Shown: positions 1 through 5,129 of the stretch, piece after piece | Position numbering within the stretch: position 1 is the first letter of the stretch | How the letters are laid out: each line of letters starts with the position of its first letter | NCBI GenBank assembly: GCA_002321855.1 | Contig: DCMX01000221.1 | Location: forward strand, 15,588 to 20,716 | Direction: 5' to 3' | DNA: 5,129 nt | DNA from: Fidelibacterota bacterium UBA1611 | GTDB lineage: Bacteria; Fidelibacterota; Marinisomatia; Marinisomatales; UBA1611 | Made by a program: the position numbers and the translations under genes | Notes under the pieces: generated by a model | Databases searched by the model: none | Told to the model about the DNA's origin: nothing | Seen by the model: only the letters and a program-made list of their open reading frames with translations

Positions 1-315
1 GGTTTGAAAGAATTCTATAGTATTTCTCGACCTCCGGAAGAGTTATTTCTAATCACTGCGACTGGCCATGGTTTTCCCAGTGGCCACGCTCAGGTATCAA
101 TTGTTTTATGGAATTATATTGCTTGGCGCCTGCAAAACTTTTTCTGGCCAACACTTCTCGTTTTGTTGATTGGCATGTCCCGCGTCTATTTAGGAGTACA
201 TTATTTTGATCAAGTGTTGGTTGGTTGGTTGGTCGGGTTTGCAACTGTGGTGCTTGGGATTATTACAATAGATTATATTCAGGGGAAGCTGGTACTAAAC
301 AGTCATGAATCTTGA
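1..315 (+). CDS. PAP2-family membrane phosphatase, C-terminal fragment (5' end outside window)
   Basis: The visible 104 residues hold the whole three-part catalytic signature of the PAP2 / lipid phosphate phosphatase superfamily. Motif 1 is K3-x6-R10-P11, motif 2 is P26-S27-G28-H29, and motif 3 is S60-R61-x5-H67. In this family H67 is the predicted nucleophile and H29 the acid/base, removing a phosphate from a lipid or prenyl pyrophosphate at the membrane surface. Two hydrophobic helices are visible, at about 48-66 and 73-93, and the protein ends in a short polar tail. The N-terminal helices lie before base 1, so an internal TTG at base 4 is not a real start. One oddity is that motif 3 reads H-Y-F-D-Q: the canonical aspartate position four after the histidine is Q71, with D70 one residue earlier. 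The 3' end overlaps the convergent TPR lipoprotein gene by 13 bases. The family call is firm; the substrate is unknown. Confidence 0.92.
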   Translation, partial: GLKEFYSISRPPEELFLITATGHGFPSGHAQVSIVLWNYIAWRLQNFFWPTLLVLLIGMSRVYLGVHYFDQVLVGWLVGFATVVLGIITIDYIQGKLVLNSHES

Positions 316-680
316 TTCAAAGCTAATTTTTCTTGAATCAACTCGACCAGTTCATGAGTGTCTTTTGATGGCTGAAGTTCAAAACTATTCTTTGCTTCTT
401 CCAGAGCATACTCCCACCAGCCCTTTTTTGTATATGCAAGGGCAAGTTTGAAATGTGCCGTACCGAGTATCTGGTATTCTTCTCGTGTTAACTTGCTGTA
501 ATCGGCTGGGAACATACGATCCACTTCCCGAAATTCTGTAATAGCTTCATCAACCAGGTCTTTTTGAAGATACCAATTACCTAATTCTAAATGCCGTTCC
601 GGACTATCCTGACAAGCACCCATAAAAAATATAATTAAAATTATTAATACTATTTTCAAGTGATGTGACATAAATATCAT
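303..680 (-). CDS. Small TPR-repeat lipoprotein
   Basis: This is a 125-residue protein with a short N-terminus, a strongly hydrophobic stretch (residues 10-20) and a lipobox M20-G21-A22-C23. It should be processed by signal peptidase II and lipidated on C23. The +2 residue is Q, not D, so outer-membrane sorting is expected if Escherichia coli rules apply. The mature part carries two helix-turn-helix units typical of tetratricopeptide repeats, at about 31-58 (LELGNWYLQKDLVDEAI...) and 76-104 (HFKLALAYTKKGWWEYAL...). Such units usually mediate protein contacts. Two ATG starts are possible, at 680 and at 671 (residue 4); neither has a clear ribosome binding site, and both leave the signal peptide intact. 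The gene follows the MFS gene by 40 bases on the same strand, so it may be the last gene of that transcript. Its 3' end overlaps the convergent phosphatase gene. I do not recognise a specific function. Confidence 0.82.
   Translation of the reverse strand: MIFMSHHLKIVLIILIIFFMGACQDSPERHLELGNWYLQKDLVDEAITEFREVDRMFPADYSKLTREEYQILGTAHFKLALAYTKKGWWEYALEEAKNSFELQPSKDTHELVELIQEKLALNQDS
312..341. repeat. Inverted repeat at the convergent gene ends
   Basis: TTGATTCAA (312-320) and TTGAATCAA (333-341) are perfect 9-base inverted repeats separated by 12 bases, and a third half-copy, TGAATC, lies at 306-311. They sit where the phosphatase gene (+) ends and within the last codons of the TPR lipoprotein gene (-). 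Neither strand has a T-run immediately after the stem, so this is not a classical intrinsic terminator. It could still form a 3'-end hairpin in both transcripts, since the two genes overlap and leave no separate terminator space. Confidence 0.45.
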
Positions 681-720
681 AATTTCTTAATATGAATTTT
701 CCATTGCATTAACTCGAAAA

Positions 721-1998
721 TCAAGAAGAAAATCCATCGATATGTATTGAAGTCTGTTTAACATGCTGTGGATCAAACACTAAGAAATGGAGTAGTAAAA
801 TACCTATAAATAAACTACTCCCCAATACATAGAACGCAATCATATATGCTCCCTGGTCTATTAAGATCCCAATCCCAATTATATATATCATAACAAATGG
901 TGCGAGAAAAGAATCAATAAGCGCCATATAGGATTTTGTGTCCCTATTTTCAGCAAAATCATAAACCAAATTCATGGCTGATGGCATGAAAGCACCCTGT
1001 CCAGCTCCGATTGCTATAAATATTCCATATACCCAATTCATATCTTGAGCAAAAATAGCTAAAAGAACGGCTAATAAATGACTGATATAAGCTACCATCA
1101 TACTAGATTTATGGCCCCATTTATCCCCCATCTTTCCTACTACGTAACTGGTAGTACCCGATGCTATAACATTTAATATTGTAAAAATTCCAACTTCGCT
1201 TATATCAAAATTAAACTTATGTTGACAGTAGATCGCATACAACCCCATCCCGGGTAAACTGGCACAATAGAAAATCCGTGAAAAAAGGTATTTCTGGAAA
1301 TTCTTGTGTCCCCAAATGATTTGTTTCAGCTCACTGATAAAATCCTTGATTGTTTTATTGCTGTAGGTTTCAGGTTTAGGCTTAGTACGATAAAAAATAA
1401 AAAGTAATGTTCCGATACTAAGACTACCAAATAATATAAAAAATCCAACCCCGAAATTTTGTGGGAAAGGGATACTACTGGAAAGTAATGCACGCAGTGC
1501 AAATCCCCCGATGAGACCACCTAAACTATTGAACGCAAATCCAATACCAAAGAACTGTCCCCGTTCTGATCGTAATGTAGCTTTATTCAAAAATTCTGCC
1601 CAAATAGGGACAATGATTCCAATGGCAAGCCCATAAAGCAGGAAATAAATAAAATATACCATCCAGGCTGATGAAAAAGTTTCCAGTTTAAAATATGTAA
1701 AAGTAAAACCCATTATAAAGGACACAGCAAGTATTACGCAGTGAACAAGAATGACAGCACGTTTAATATTTCGAATATTTCGGCCTAGTGCGGCAATAAC
1801 TAACATGGGCAAGGCAATAAGAATCGAGAAAAGACCGGGTGAAGACATAGCAATATTTTCTGGTGCGCCTAACGTTCGCAGGAAAAGTGGGATTATAGCA
1901 TAGATAGTGTGAAATGCCACGCCAAACCCCCAGAAAAACTCGTGAAAGATATTATATCTTAAGTTGTGATTGTGATCTGCAAGTGTGAATTCAGTCAT
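721..1998 (-). CDS. MFS transporter, 12 transmembrane helices
   Basis: The protein has 425 residues, the usual size for the major facilitator superfamily. I count twelve hydrophobic segments, at roughly 22-43, 55-72, 81-102, 110-136, 147-171, 182-203, 237-258, 268-288, 298-317, 322-346, 357-380 and 384-407. A charged cytoplasmic loop (about 204-236) lies between helices 6 and 7, as expected for a 6+6 fold. The loop between helices 8 and 9 has a textbook motif A, G288-x3-D292-x2-G295-x-K297; the equivalent loop after helix 2 is degenerate (LGRNIRNIKR). The ATG at 1998 overlaps the end of the EamA gene by 8 bases and is preceded by AGGA eight bases upstream. That is the clearest ribosome binding site in the window and suggests coupled translation. 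The short polar C-terminal tail is not unusual. It is likely a proton-driven inner-membrane carrier; the substrate cannot be read from the sequence. Confidence 0.93.
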   Translation of the reverse strand: MTEFTLADHNHNLRYNIFHEFFWGFGVAFHTIYAIIPLFLRTLGAPENIAMSSPGLFSILIALPMLVIAALGRNIRNIKRAVILVHCVILAVSFIMGFTFTYFKLETFSSAWMVYFIYFLLYGLAIGIIVPIWAEFLNKATLRSERGQFFGIGFAFNSLGGLIGGFALRALLSSSIPFPQNFGVGFFILFGSLSIGTLLFIFYRTKPKPETYSNKTIKDFISELKQIIWGHKNFQKYLFSRIFYCASLPGMGLYAIYCQHKFNFDISEVGIFTILNVIASGTTSYVVGKMGDKWGHKSSMMVAYISHLLAVLLAIFAQDMNWVYGIFIAIGAGQGAFMPSAMNLVYDFAENRDTKSYMALIDSFLAPFVMIYIIGIGILIDQGAYMIAFYVLGSSLFIGILLLHFLVFDPQHVKQTSIHIDGFSS

Positions 1999-2887
1999 TT
2001 CTCTTTTCCTGGGCCAAAAGTGTCATGGAACCAAGAATCAGTGTCGCACCTATAATTTGCGATAGTGAAAGTATACGTCCACGTACTACCCAATCGATGA
2101 TGACTGCAGATAGAGGCCAGGTCAGTTCGTAAAGCGTGGCATGTGAGGCTGGTAAATGCTTTAATCCATAATAGTATATGAAAAGAGCGACTGCTCCAGT
2201 TGATAATACAATTAAAATCATTATTCGCCATTGATGAGGATCAAGCGAAATATGTACTACGCCACCTTGAGTTATTACAAGTATAATCAATGCCACTATG
2301 GCTGTTAATAGTAAACGCAGGGCTGTGACAGTGGTGAATGGGAGCTGTTTTAAAGCATGTTTCCCCAGCACAGTGGAGCTACCCCAGCAAAAAGCGGCTA
2401 AGGTGGCTAGCAGGGCAGCGATGAGTGTTTTTTCATCCCAATTCGCCATGGGCTCGGTGCCAAAGGTGACCAGATATCCTCCGGCCATTGCCGCCCCGGC
2501 TAGAAGAAGAAATTTTTGGGTAATTTTTTCTTTCAGGATAATCGATGCCAGAGCAATAGCAAAAAGCGGCTGGAGCTTCTGTAGCAATACTACCACCGAA
2601 AGATCGATATATTGTATATAACTTAGAGCTTTGGTATAGAAGAAGGTTCCCATGATCCCACCACAGATGGAGATCCACAGCAGCGAGATCCAGCCCCGCT
2701 GACCGATACTCCGGATTTCGTTCCAACTCCGGAAAAGCAAAGGAAAAAAGATAATTGCCCCCAGAGCGTGTTCTAAGGTAATAATGAGAAAAGAGGATAC
2801 AGAATAAAGTTCCTGCCTGAGAAATCCATCCATGCTCCAAAGCAATGCCGCAATGATCACAGCTATAGGTGGGGTAAATCTTTTCAT
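1991..2887 (-). CDS. EamA / DMT-superfamily permease (10-TM exporter type)
   Basis: The protein has 298 residues made of two tandem EamA repeats (about 6-143 and 155-292), giving ten predicted membrane helices: the standard architecture of the drug/metabolite transporter superfamily. The first repeat ends with the typical block LQKLQPLFAIALASIILKEK (about 102-121). The matching block of the second repeat (ELTWPLSAVIIDWVVRGR, about 254-271) has R-G-R where many members have L-G-E. Characterised EamA proteins export amino acids or related metabolites across the inner membrane; that role here is by family, and the cargo is unknown. The ATG at 2887 is the only start codon after an in-frame TAA at 2912-2914, and it has no close Shine-Dalgarno sequence. 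The stop lies inside the beginning of the MFS gene (8-base overlap). Several stretches are richer in G+C than the MFS gene next door (for example 34 of 60 bases at 2401-2460). Confidence 0.95.
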   Translation of the reverse strand: MKRFTPPIAVIIAALLWSMDGFLRQELYSVSSFLIITLEHALGAIIFFPLLFRSWNEIRSIGQRGWISLLWISICGGIMGTFFYTKALSYIQYIDLSVVVLLQKLQPLFAIALASIILKEKITQKFLLLAGAAMAGGYLVTFGTEPMANWDEKTLIAALLATLAAFCWGSSTVLGKHALKQLPFTTVTALRLLLTAIVALIILVITQGGVVHISLDPHQWRIMILIVLSTGAVALFIYYYGLKHLPASHATLYELTWPLSAVIIDWVVRGRILSLSQIIGATLILGSMTLLAQEKRND

Positions 2888-2907
2888 TTTTGAATTACAA
2901 TTTTTCC
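2888..2907 (-). promoter_or_regulatory. Possible -10-like element just upstream of EamA
   Basis: Reading leftward, TGTAAT (five of six matches to TATAAT) ends six bases before the EamA ATG. A TTAAAA lies 18 bases further upstream, inside the palindrome arm. If this is a promoter, the leader would be nearly absent. In DNA this AT-rich such matches occur often by chance, so this is a weak call; the gene may equally be read from the oxygenase transcript. Confidence 0.2.
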
Positions 2908-2913
2908 AGGCTT

Positions 2914-2934
2914 AACTTTTTAAACTAAAAAGTT
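2914..2934. repeat. AT-rich perfect palindrome between PhyH and EamA genes
   Basis: The 9-base arms AACTTTTTA and TAAAAAGTT are perfect inverted repeats around the 3-base centre AAC. The palindrome lies 48 bases downstream of the PhyH stop and 26 bases upstream of the EamA start. Read rightward it is followed by TTTTCT, but no rightward gene needs a terminator here. Read leftward, the direction of the flanking genes, there is no T-run after the stem. It could be a weak terminator or attenuator between the oxygenase and transporter genes, an operator for a dimeric regulator, or chance in AT-rich DNA. The inverted repeat is certain; its function is not. Confidence 0.5.
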
Positions 2935-2982
2935 TTTTCTTAACATTTTCCTAATAAATATGTGCTTTTTATATTGTGCTGT

Positions 2983-3786
2983 TTAATGGTTTTCCCAACA
3001 TATGGGGAAAAGAGAATGAATCATTGAATCACCTTGCTTAAAAGTAAGTTCGGGAAAAGGAGGTGACGTTTTCCCGGGCCGTTCAGCAAAGACAGTATCA
3101 TCTCCCAACCAGCGGGAGGAGAAGGCCCTGCGCCTATTGGATCGTTGAAGATTTCCAGCTCCCGAATGAAGGGTTTTAAAGTGGAACACAATGCAATCTC
3201 CCGGCTCTAGGTCCCATGACAAGATGTCGTATTGATCGCGATCAGATTCAATATCAGGAATGGGATCAAAACTTTTGGGTTTGTAATCATATTCTTCATG
3301 GGTTAGAAATTTTTTTGGCATGAACATTTTCCCCCATATGTGAGATCCGGAGATAAATTCTAAACCATGCTCTCTTGGAACAGGGTCAAGAGGTAGCCAA
3401 ATACTACCTACCTGCTCTCCATCCACACAATAGTAGGGTTGATCGTGGTGCCACGGTGTTTTTTCCGATGTTCCTGGTTCCTTGACTAAAATATGCTCAT
3501 GAAAAAGCCGGATCTGACGACTTTGTGTCAATTGCCCCGCAATCTTTGCTGCCGGTGAATTAAATAGAAATTCTTGGTATTCAGGAATCCTTTGCCAGTT
3601 GCAATAATCATCGTAGAAATCCCCTTTTTTATCTTTTGGAGTATATTGACAAGCATAAGGTCCTGGGTCTTTTCGATTCTTCTCTATCCCTTCAGCCAAA
3701 AGAGAAATCCATCCTATGTTAAATACCTTTTTGAGTAAAATGGCTCCTTTTTTGGAGTATTCTTGGATTTGGGAATCAGTGATCAA
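2983..3786 (-). CDS. PhyH-family Fe(II)/2-oxoglutarate-dependent oxygenase
   Basis: The 267-residue protein matches the phytanoyl-CoA dioxygenase (PhyH) family in length and layout. The iron-binding facial triad is H113-x-D115 (PWHHDQPYY) and H207 (TLHSGAGN). An arginine about 11 residues later (R218-R220 cluster, RRRAFSSRW) would bind the 2-oxoglutarate carboxylate. Other PhyH-type features are the strand segment SIWLPLDPV (128-136), EFISGSH (143-149) and the W-D-L-E-P-G-D-C turn (191-198) before the distal histidine. The enzyme is expected to be cytoplasmic and to hydroxylate a small molecule using O2 and 2-oxoglutarate; despite the family name, phytanoyl-CoA is not implied. The start is TTG at 3784-3786, overlapping the upstream TGA as TTGA. 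An in-frame TAG lies at 3847-3849 with no ATG, GTG or TTG between, and the next methionine is residue 154. Translation is therefore probably coupled to the upstream oxygenase gene. Confidence 0.93.
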   Translation of the reverse strand: MITDSQIQEYSKKGAILLKKVFNIGWISLLAEGIEKNRKDPGPYACQYTPKDKKGDFYDDYCNWQRIPEYQEFLFNSPAAKIAGQLTQSRQIRLFHEHILVKEPGTSEKTPWHHDQPYYCVDGEQVGSIWLPLDPVPREHGLEFISGSHIWGKMFMPKKFLTHEEYDYKPKSFDPIPDIESDRDQYDILSWDLEPGDCIVFHFKTLHSGAGNLQRSNRRRAFSSRWLGDDTVFAERPGKTSPPFPELTFKQGDSMIHSLFPICWENH

Positions 3787-4589
3787 CCTTGATTTACCCG
3801 GCCATAGAATAATTGTTGTACTTCCGGACTGTTCATAACGTTTGGCCTATCCTTATAACACAGTGTTCCCACATAGCGAGTTGTTTCACCTATAACCGGT
3901 GTAACGCGGTGTAGCGAATAAAATCCTGCAAAAATAAGTAAGTCTCCAGGTTCAACATTCAAAGGCACTAACCCCTCATCAGAACCATTCAGTATGGCTC
4001 CCAGTTTTGAATAATCATCTGTATCGAATTTTCGCAGATCAGGAACACATTCAAATACTCCGCCAGCTTCAGGTTTTTGTATTAGCAGAGTAATCGTTAC
4101 TTGGGACTCATCGTAGTGCCAACCATGGTTTTGATACTCATTCATTACATTCAATGTGAGCGCTGCCATGGGGTCTGCCATACGATAAAGCGTGTGTCCT
4201 AAAATTGCAGATAAAAAGGTTATAAGGGGATACCAATTGTATAATTGGTGTAAAGCATCTGCAGGGTCCATGAGATCATAGGGAATCGAATTGAGAGATG
4301 TATCTTGTCTTATCCTTAATGGATGATCAACAGGCAAAGAAACATCATCCTTTTCAAAAAAAACATTATGGTTGTCCTTGCAAAAATGAGATTTATTTAC
4401 AATATGCTCAGTTTCTATCACCATTCTATCGAGAATGGACTGGTGAACAAAATTCTTAAGTATGCATGCACCTGTTTCATTCAACGACTTTTTACTTATA
4501 TTGACAAGCTCTGTCCATGTTTTTGATTCCGGCTGACCCAGAGGGTATGTGTTCCTATCAAGAAAATCTGCTGGGGTTCTATGTGTCAT
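3783..4589 (-). CDS. BesD/HalD-like Fe(II)/2-oxoglutarate oxygenase (predicted hydroxylase)
   Basis: The 268-residue protein has a C-terminal double-stranded beta-helix core of the Fe(II)/2OG superfamily. The metal triad is H158-x-D160 (GWHYDES) and H227 (YSLHRVTPV), and R238 (GETTRYVG), 11 residues on, should bind 2-oxoglutarate. The blocks TLLIQKPEAGGVFECVP (167-183), PGDLLIFAG (214-222) and SLHRVTPVIGETTRY (225-239) resemble, from memory, the group containing BesD and HalD, enzymes that act on free amino acids. Halogenases of that group have glycine in place of the iron-binding aspartate; here D160 is present, so hydroxylation or a related oxidation is predicted. The ATG at 4587-4589 is the only canonical start after an in-frame TAA at 4644-4646, and no Shine-Dalgarno sequence precedes it. 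It is the first gene of the leftward block, coupled to the PhyH gene (4-base overlap) and divergent from an amino-acid permease. The superfamily call is firm; the subgroup is less so and the substrate is unknown. Confidence 0.87.
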   Translation of the reverse strand: MTHRTPADFLDRNTYPLGQPESKTWTELVNISKKSLNETGACILKNFVHQSILDRMVIETEHIVNKSHFCKDNHNVFFEKDDVSLPVDHPLRIRQDTSLNSIPYDLMDPADALHQLYNWYPLITFLSAILGHTLYRMADPMAALTLNVMNEYQNHGWHYDESQVTITLLIQKPEAGGVFECVPDLRKFDTDDYSKLGAILNGSDEGLVPLNVEPGDLLIFAGFYSLHRVTPVIGETTRYVGTLCYKDRPNVMNSPEVQQLFYGRVNQG

Positions 4590-4653
4590 AACAAGATAAT
4601 ATAAAGTATTTTCATCATTCTCTTGAAGATTAAATTCCTGTTCTTATTTTTAA
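4590..4653. promoter_or_regulatory. Divergent promoter region between oxygenase and permease genes
   Basis: These 64 AT-rich bases separate two divergent genes, so they should hold promoters for both. Leftward, TTCAAG (4622-4627) and TATATT (4598-4603) are 18 bases apart, and the start codon follows eight bases after the latter. Rightward, TTGAAG (4623-4628) and TATTTT (4645-4650) are 16 bases apart, ending three bases before the ATG. The two -35-like elements overlap almost completely on the near-palindrome CTTGAAG. Neither start has a Shine-Dalgarno sequence. A promoter region is strongly implied by the gene arrangement; the exact boxes are guesses in AT-rich DNA. Confidence 0.4.
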
Positions 4654-5129
4654 ATGAATGAAAAAGACCAACACGTAAAACTTAAGCGCCAACTTGGATT
4701 GTTTGACAGTTCAATGATGGTAATTGGCATTGTTATCGGTTCAGGTATTTTTATGACCACTGGACTCATGGCTGATGCACTGCCCTCAGCTTCATTGATC
4801 TTGATTGTATGGATTTTAGGTGGTATTCAAATGATAGCAGGTGCCCTTACATTTGCAGAATTAGGCGCTGCAATGCCAAGAGCCGGAGGTCAATATGTAT
4901 ATTTACGAGAGGCATATGGGCACTTGCCCGCTTTTCTTTTTGGCTGGGTTGCCTTTAGTGCTTATGTGACAGGAACCAATGCAGCTATAGCTGTTGCTAT
5001 TGCAGAACATTTAGGTTCGTTTTATCCGAGTCTTTCAACACACTCTAATTTAGTAAATATTGGGAATTTTGGGATCTCTGTGGGTCAATTGGCCGCTGTT
5101 TCATTATTAGTGGTTTTATCTGTTGTTAA
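4654..5129 (+). CDS. APC-superfamily amino-acid permease, N-terminal part (3' end outside window)
   Basis: The open frame begins with ATG at 4654, directly after an in-frame TAA at 4651-4653, and stays open for 158 codons to the window edge. The final TAA of the window is out of frame. A polar N-terminus (residues 1-16) leads into helix 1 with the broken-helix motif G29-S30-G31-I32-F33, the substrate-binding signature of APC transporters. Helix 2 and the following loop (FAELGAAMPRAGGQYVYLRE, about 67-86, then AYG) match the AA_permease_2 pattern with its conserved E69, P75, R76 and GG pair. Helix 3 is at about 92-117 and a fourth begins near 143. Such proteins move amino acids or polyamines across the inner membrane, often as uptake or exchange systems. 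Full-length members have about 12 helices and 430-500 residues, so roughly one third is seen. The gene is divergent from the oxygenase operon, which suggests, without proving, a shared substrate. Confidence 0.95.
   Translation, partial: MNEKDQHVKLKRQLGLFDSSMMVIGIVIGSGIFMTTGLMADALPSASLILIVWILGGIQMIAGALTFAELGAAMPRAGGQYVYLREAYGHLPAFLFGWVAFSAYVTGTNAAIAVAIAEHLGSFYPSLSTHSNLVNIGNFGISVGQLAAVSLLVVLSVV

Noticed and set aside
53..244. 63-codon leftward frame opposite the phosphatase
   Set aside because: It is antisense to the PAP2 catalytic motifs and its composition is just the complement of that gene.
1995..2231. 78-codon leftward frame inside EamA and 64-codon leftward frame at 1326-1520 inside the MFS gene
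   Set aside because: Both are same-strand out-of-frame shadows of well-supported membrane proteins, with no start signal or recognisable domain.
2298..2621. 107-codon rightward open frame inside the EamA gene
   Set aside because: It is antisense to a clear EamA coding region, its translation has no family features, and the frame is explained by the G+C-rich codons of the gene on the other strand.
2433..2840. 135-codon leftward open frame overlapping EamA in another frame
   Set aside because: It lies wholly inside EamA, whose protein shows two full conserved repeats; the alternative translation is low-complexity and resembles no family.
2914..2940. Rho-independent terminator for a rightward transcript (stem followed by TTTTCT)
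   Set aside because: No rightward gene lies upstream of it; the stem is entirely A/T except for one G-C pair, so it would be weak.
4323..4526. 67-codon rightward open frame antisense to the BesD/HalD-like gene
   Set aside because: No family features, no upstream signal, and it is opposite a conserved oxygenase coding region.
3783..4589. Calling this gene an amino-acid halogenase
   Set aside because: D160 of the HxD motif is present; the known halogenases of this type have glycine at that position.
5121..5129. TAA at the very end of the window as the permease stop
   Set aside because: It is out of frame: the permease frame reads GTT GTT followed by two bases, and a 158-residue APC protein would be far too short.
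1..5129. Mobile elements, CRISPR arrays, tRNA or rRNA genes
   Set aside because: No transposase or integrase motifs, no regularly spaced repeats and no cloverleaf or rRNA-like conserved sequence were seen on either strand.

Overview
The window looks like part of a Gram-negative, probably aquatic, bacterial genome with AT-rich DNA (roughly 40% G+C by eye). One gene encodes a lipoprotein with a type II signal peptide, most gene starts lack a clear Shine-Dalgarno sequence, and two Fe(II)/2-oxoglutarate oxygenases sit beside several transporters. This would fit the FCB/Marinimicrobia-like or other marine heterotrophs, but the phylum is an inference and nothing here proves it.

Layout. At the left edge (1-315, +) is the C-terminal part of a PAP2-family membrane phosphatase. 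It converges on, and overlaps by 13 bases, a leftward block of five genes. In transcription order (right to left) these are: a BesD/HalD-like Fe(II)/2OG oxygenase (4589-3783), a PhyH-family Fe(II)/2OG oxygenase (3786-2983, TTG start overlapping the previous stop), an EamA/DMT exporter-type permease (2887-1991), a 12-helix MFS transporter (1998-721, overlapping the EamA stop by 8 bases) and a small TPR lipoprotein (680-303). The only sizeable gap inside the block is 95 bases between the PhyH gene and EamA; it holds an AT-rich palindrome. To the right, across a 64-base divergent intergenic region, an APC-superfamily amino-acid permease starts at 4654 (+) and runs off the end of the window. No stretch over 300 bases lacks a gene. 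I saw no RNA gene, CRISPR array or mobile element.

How the genes may work together. The two oxygenases appear translationally coupled, so they probably act together. The first belongs to a family whose characterised members act on free amino acids, and an amino-acid permease is divergently transcribed from it. An EamA exporter and an MFS carrier follow on the same strand. A reasonable hypothesis is uptake of an amino acid or related small molecule, two successive (or parallel) oxidations, and export of the product. The substrate is unknown. The oxygenase retains the iron-binding aspartate (H158-x-D160), so it is predicted to be a hydroxylase-type enzyme and not a halogenase.
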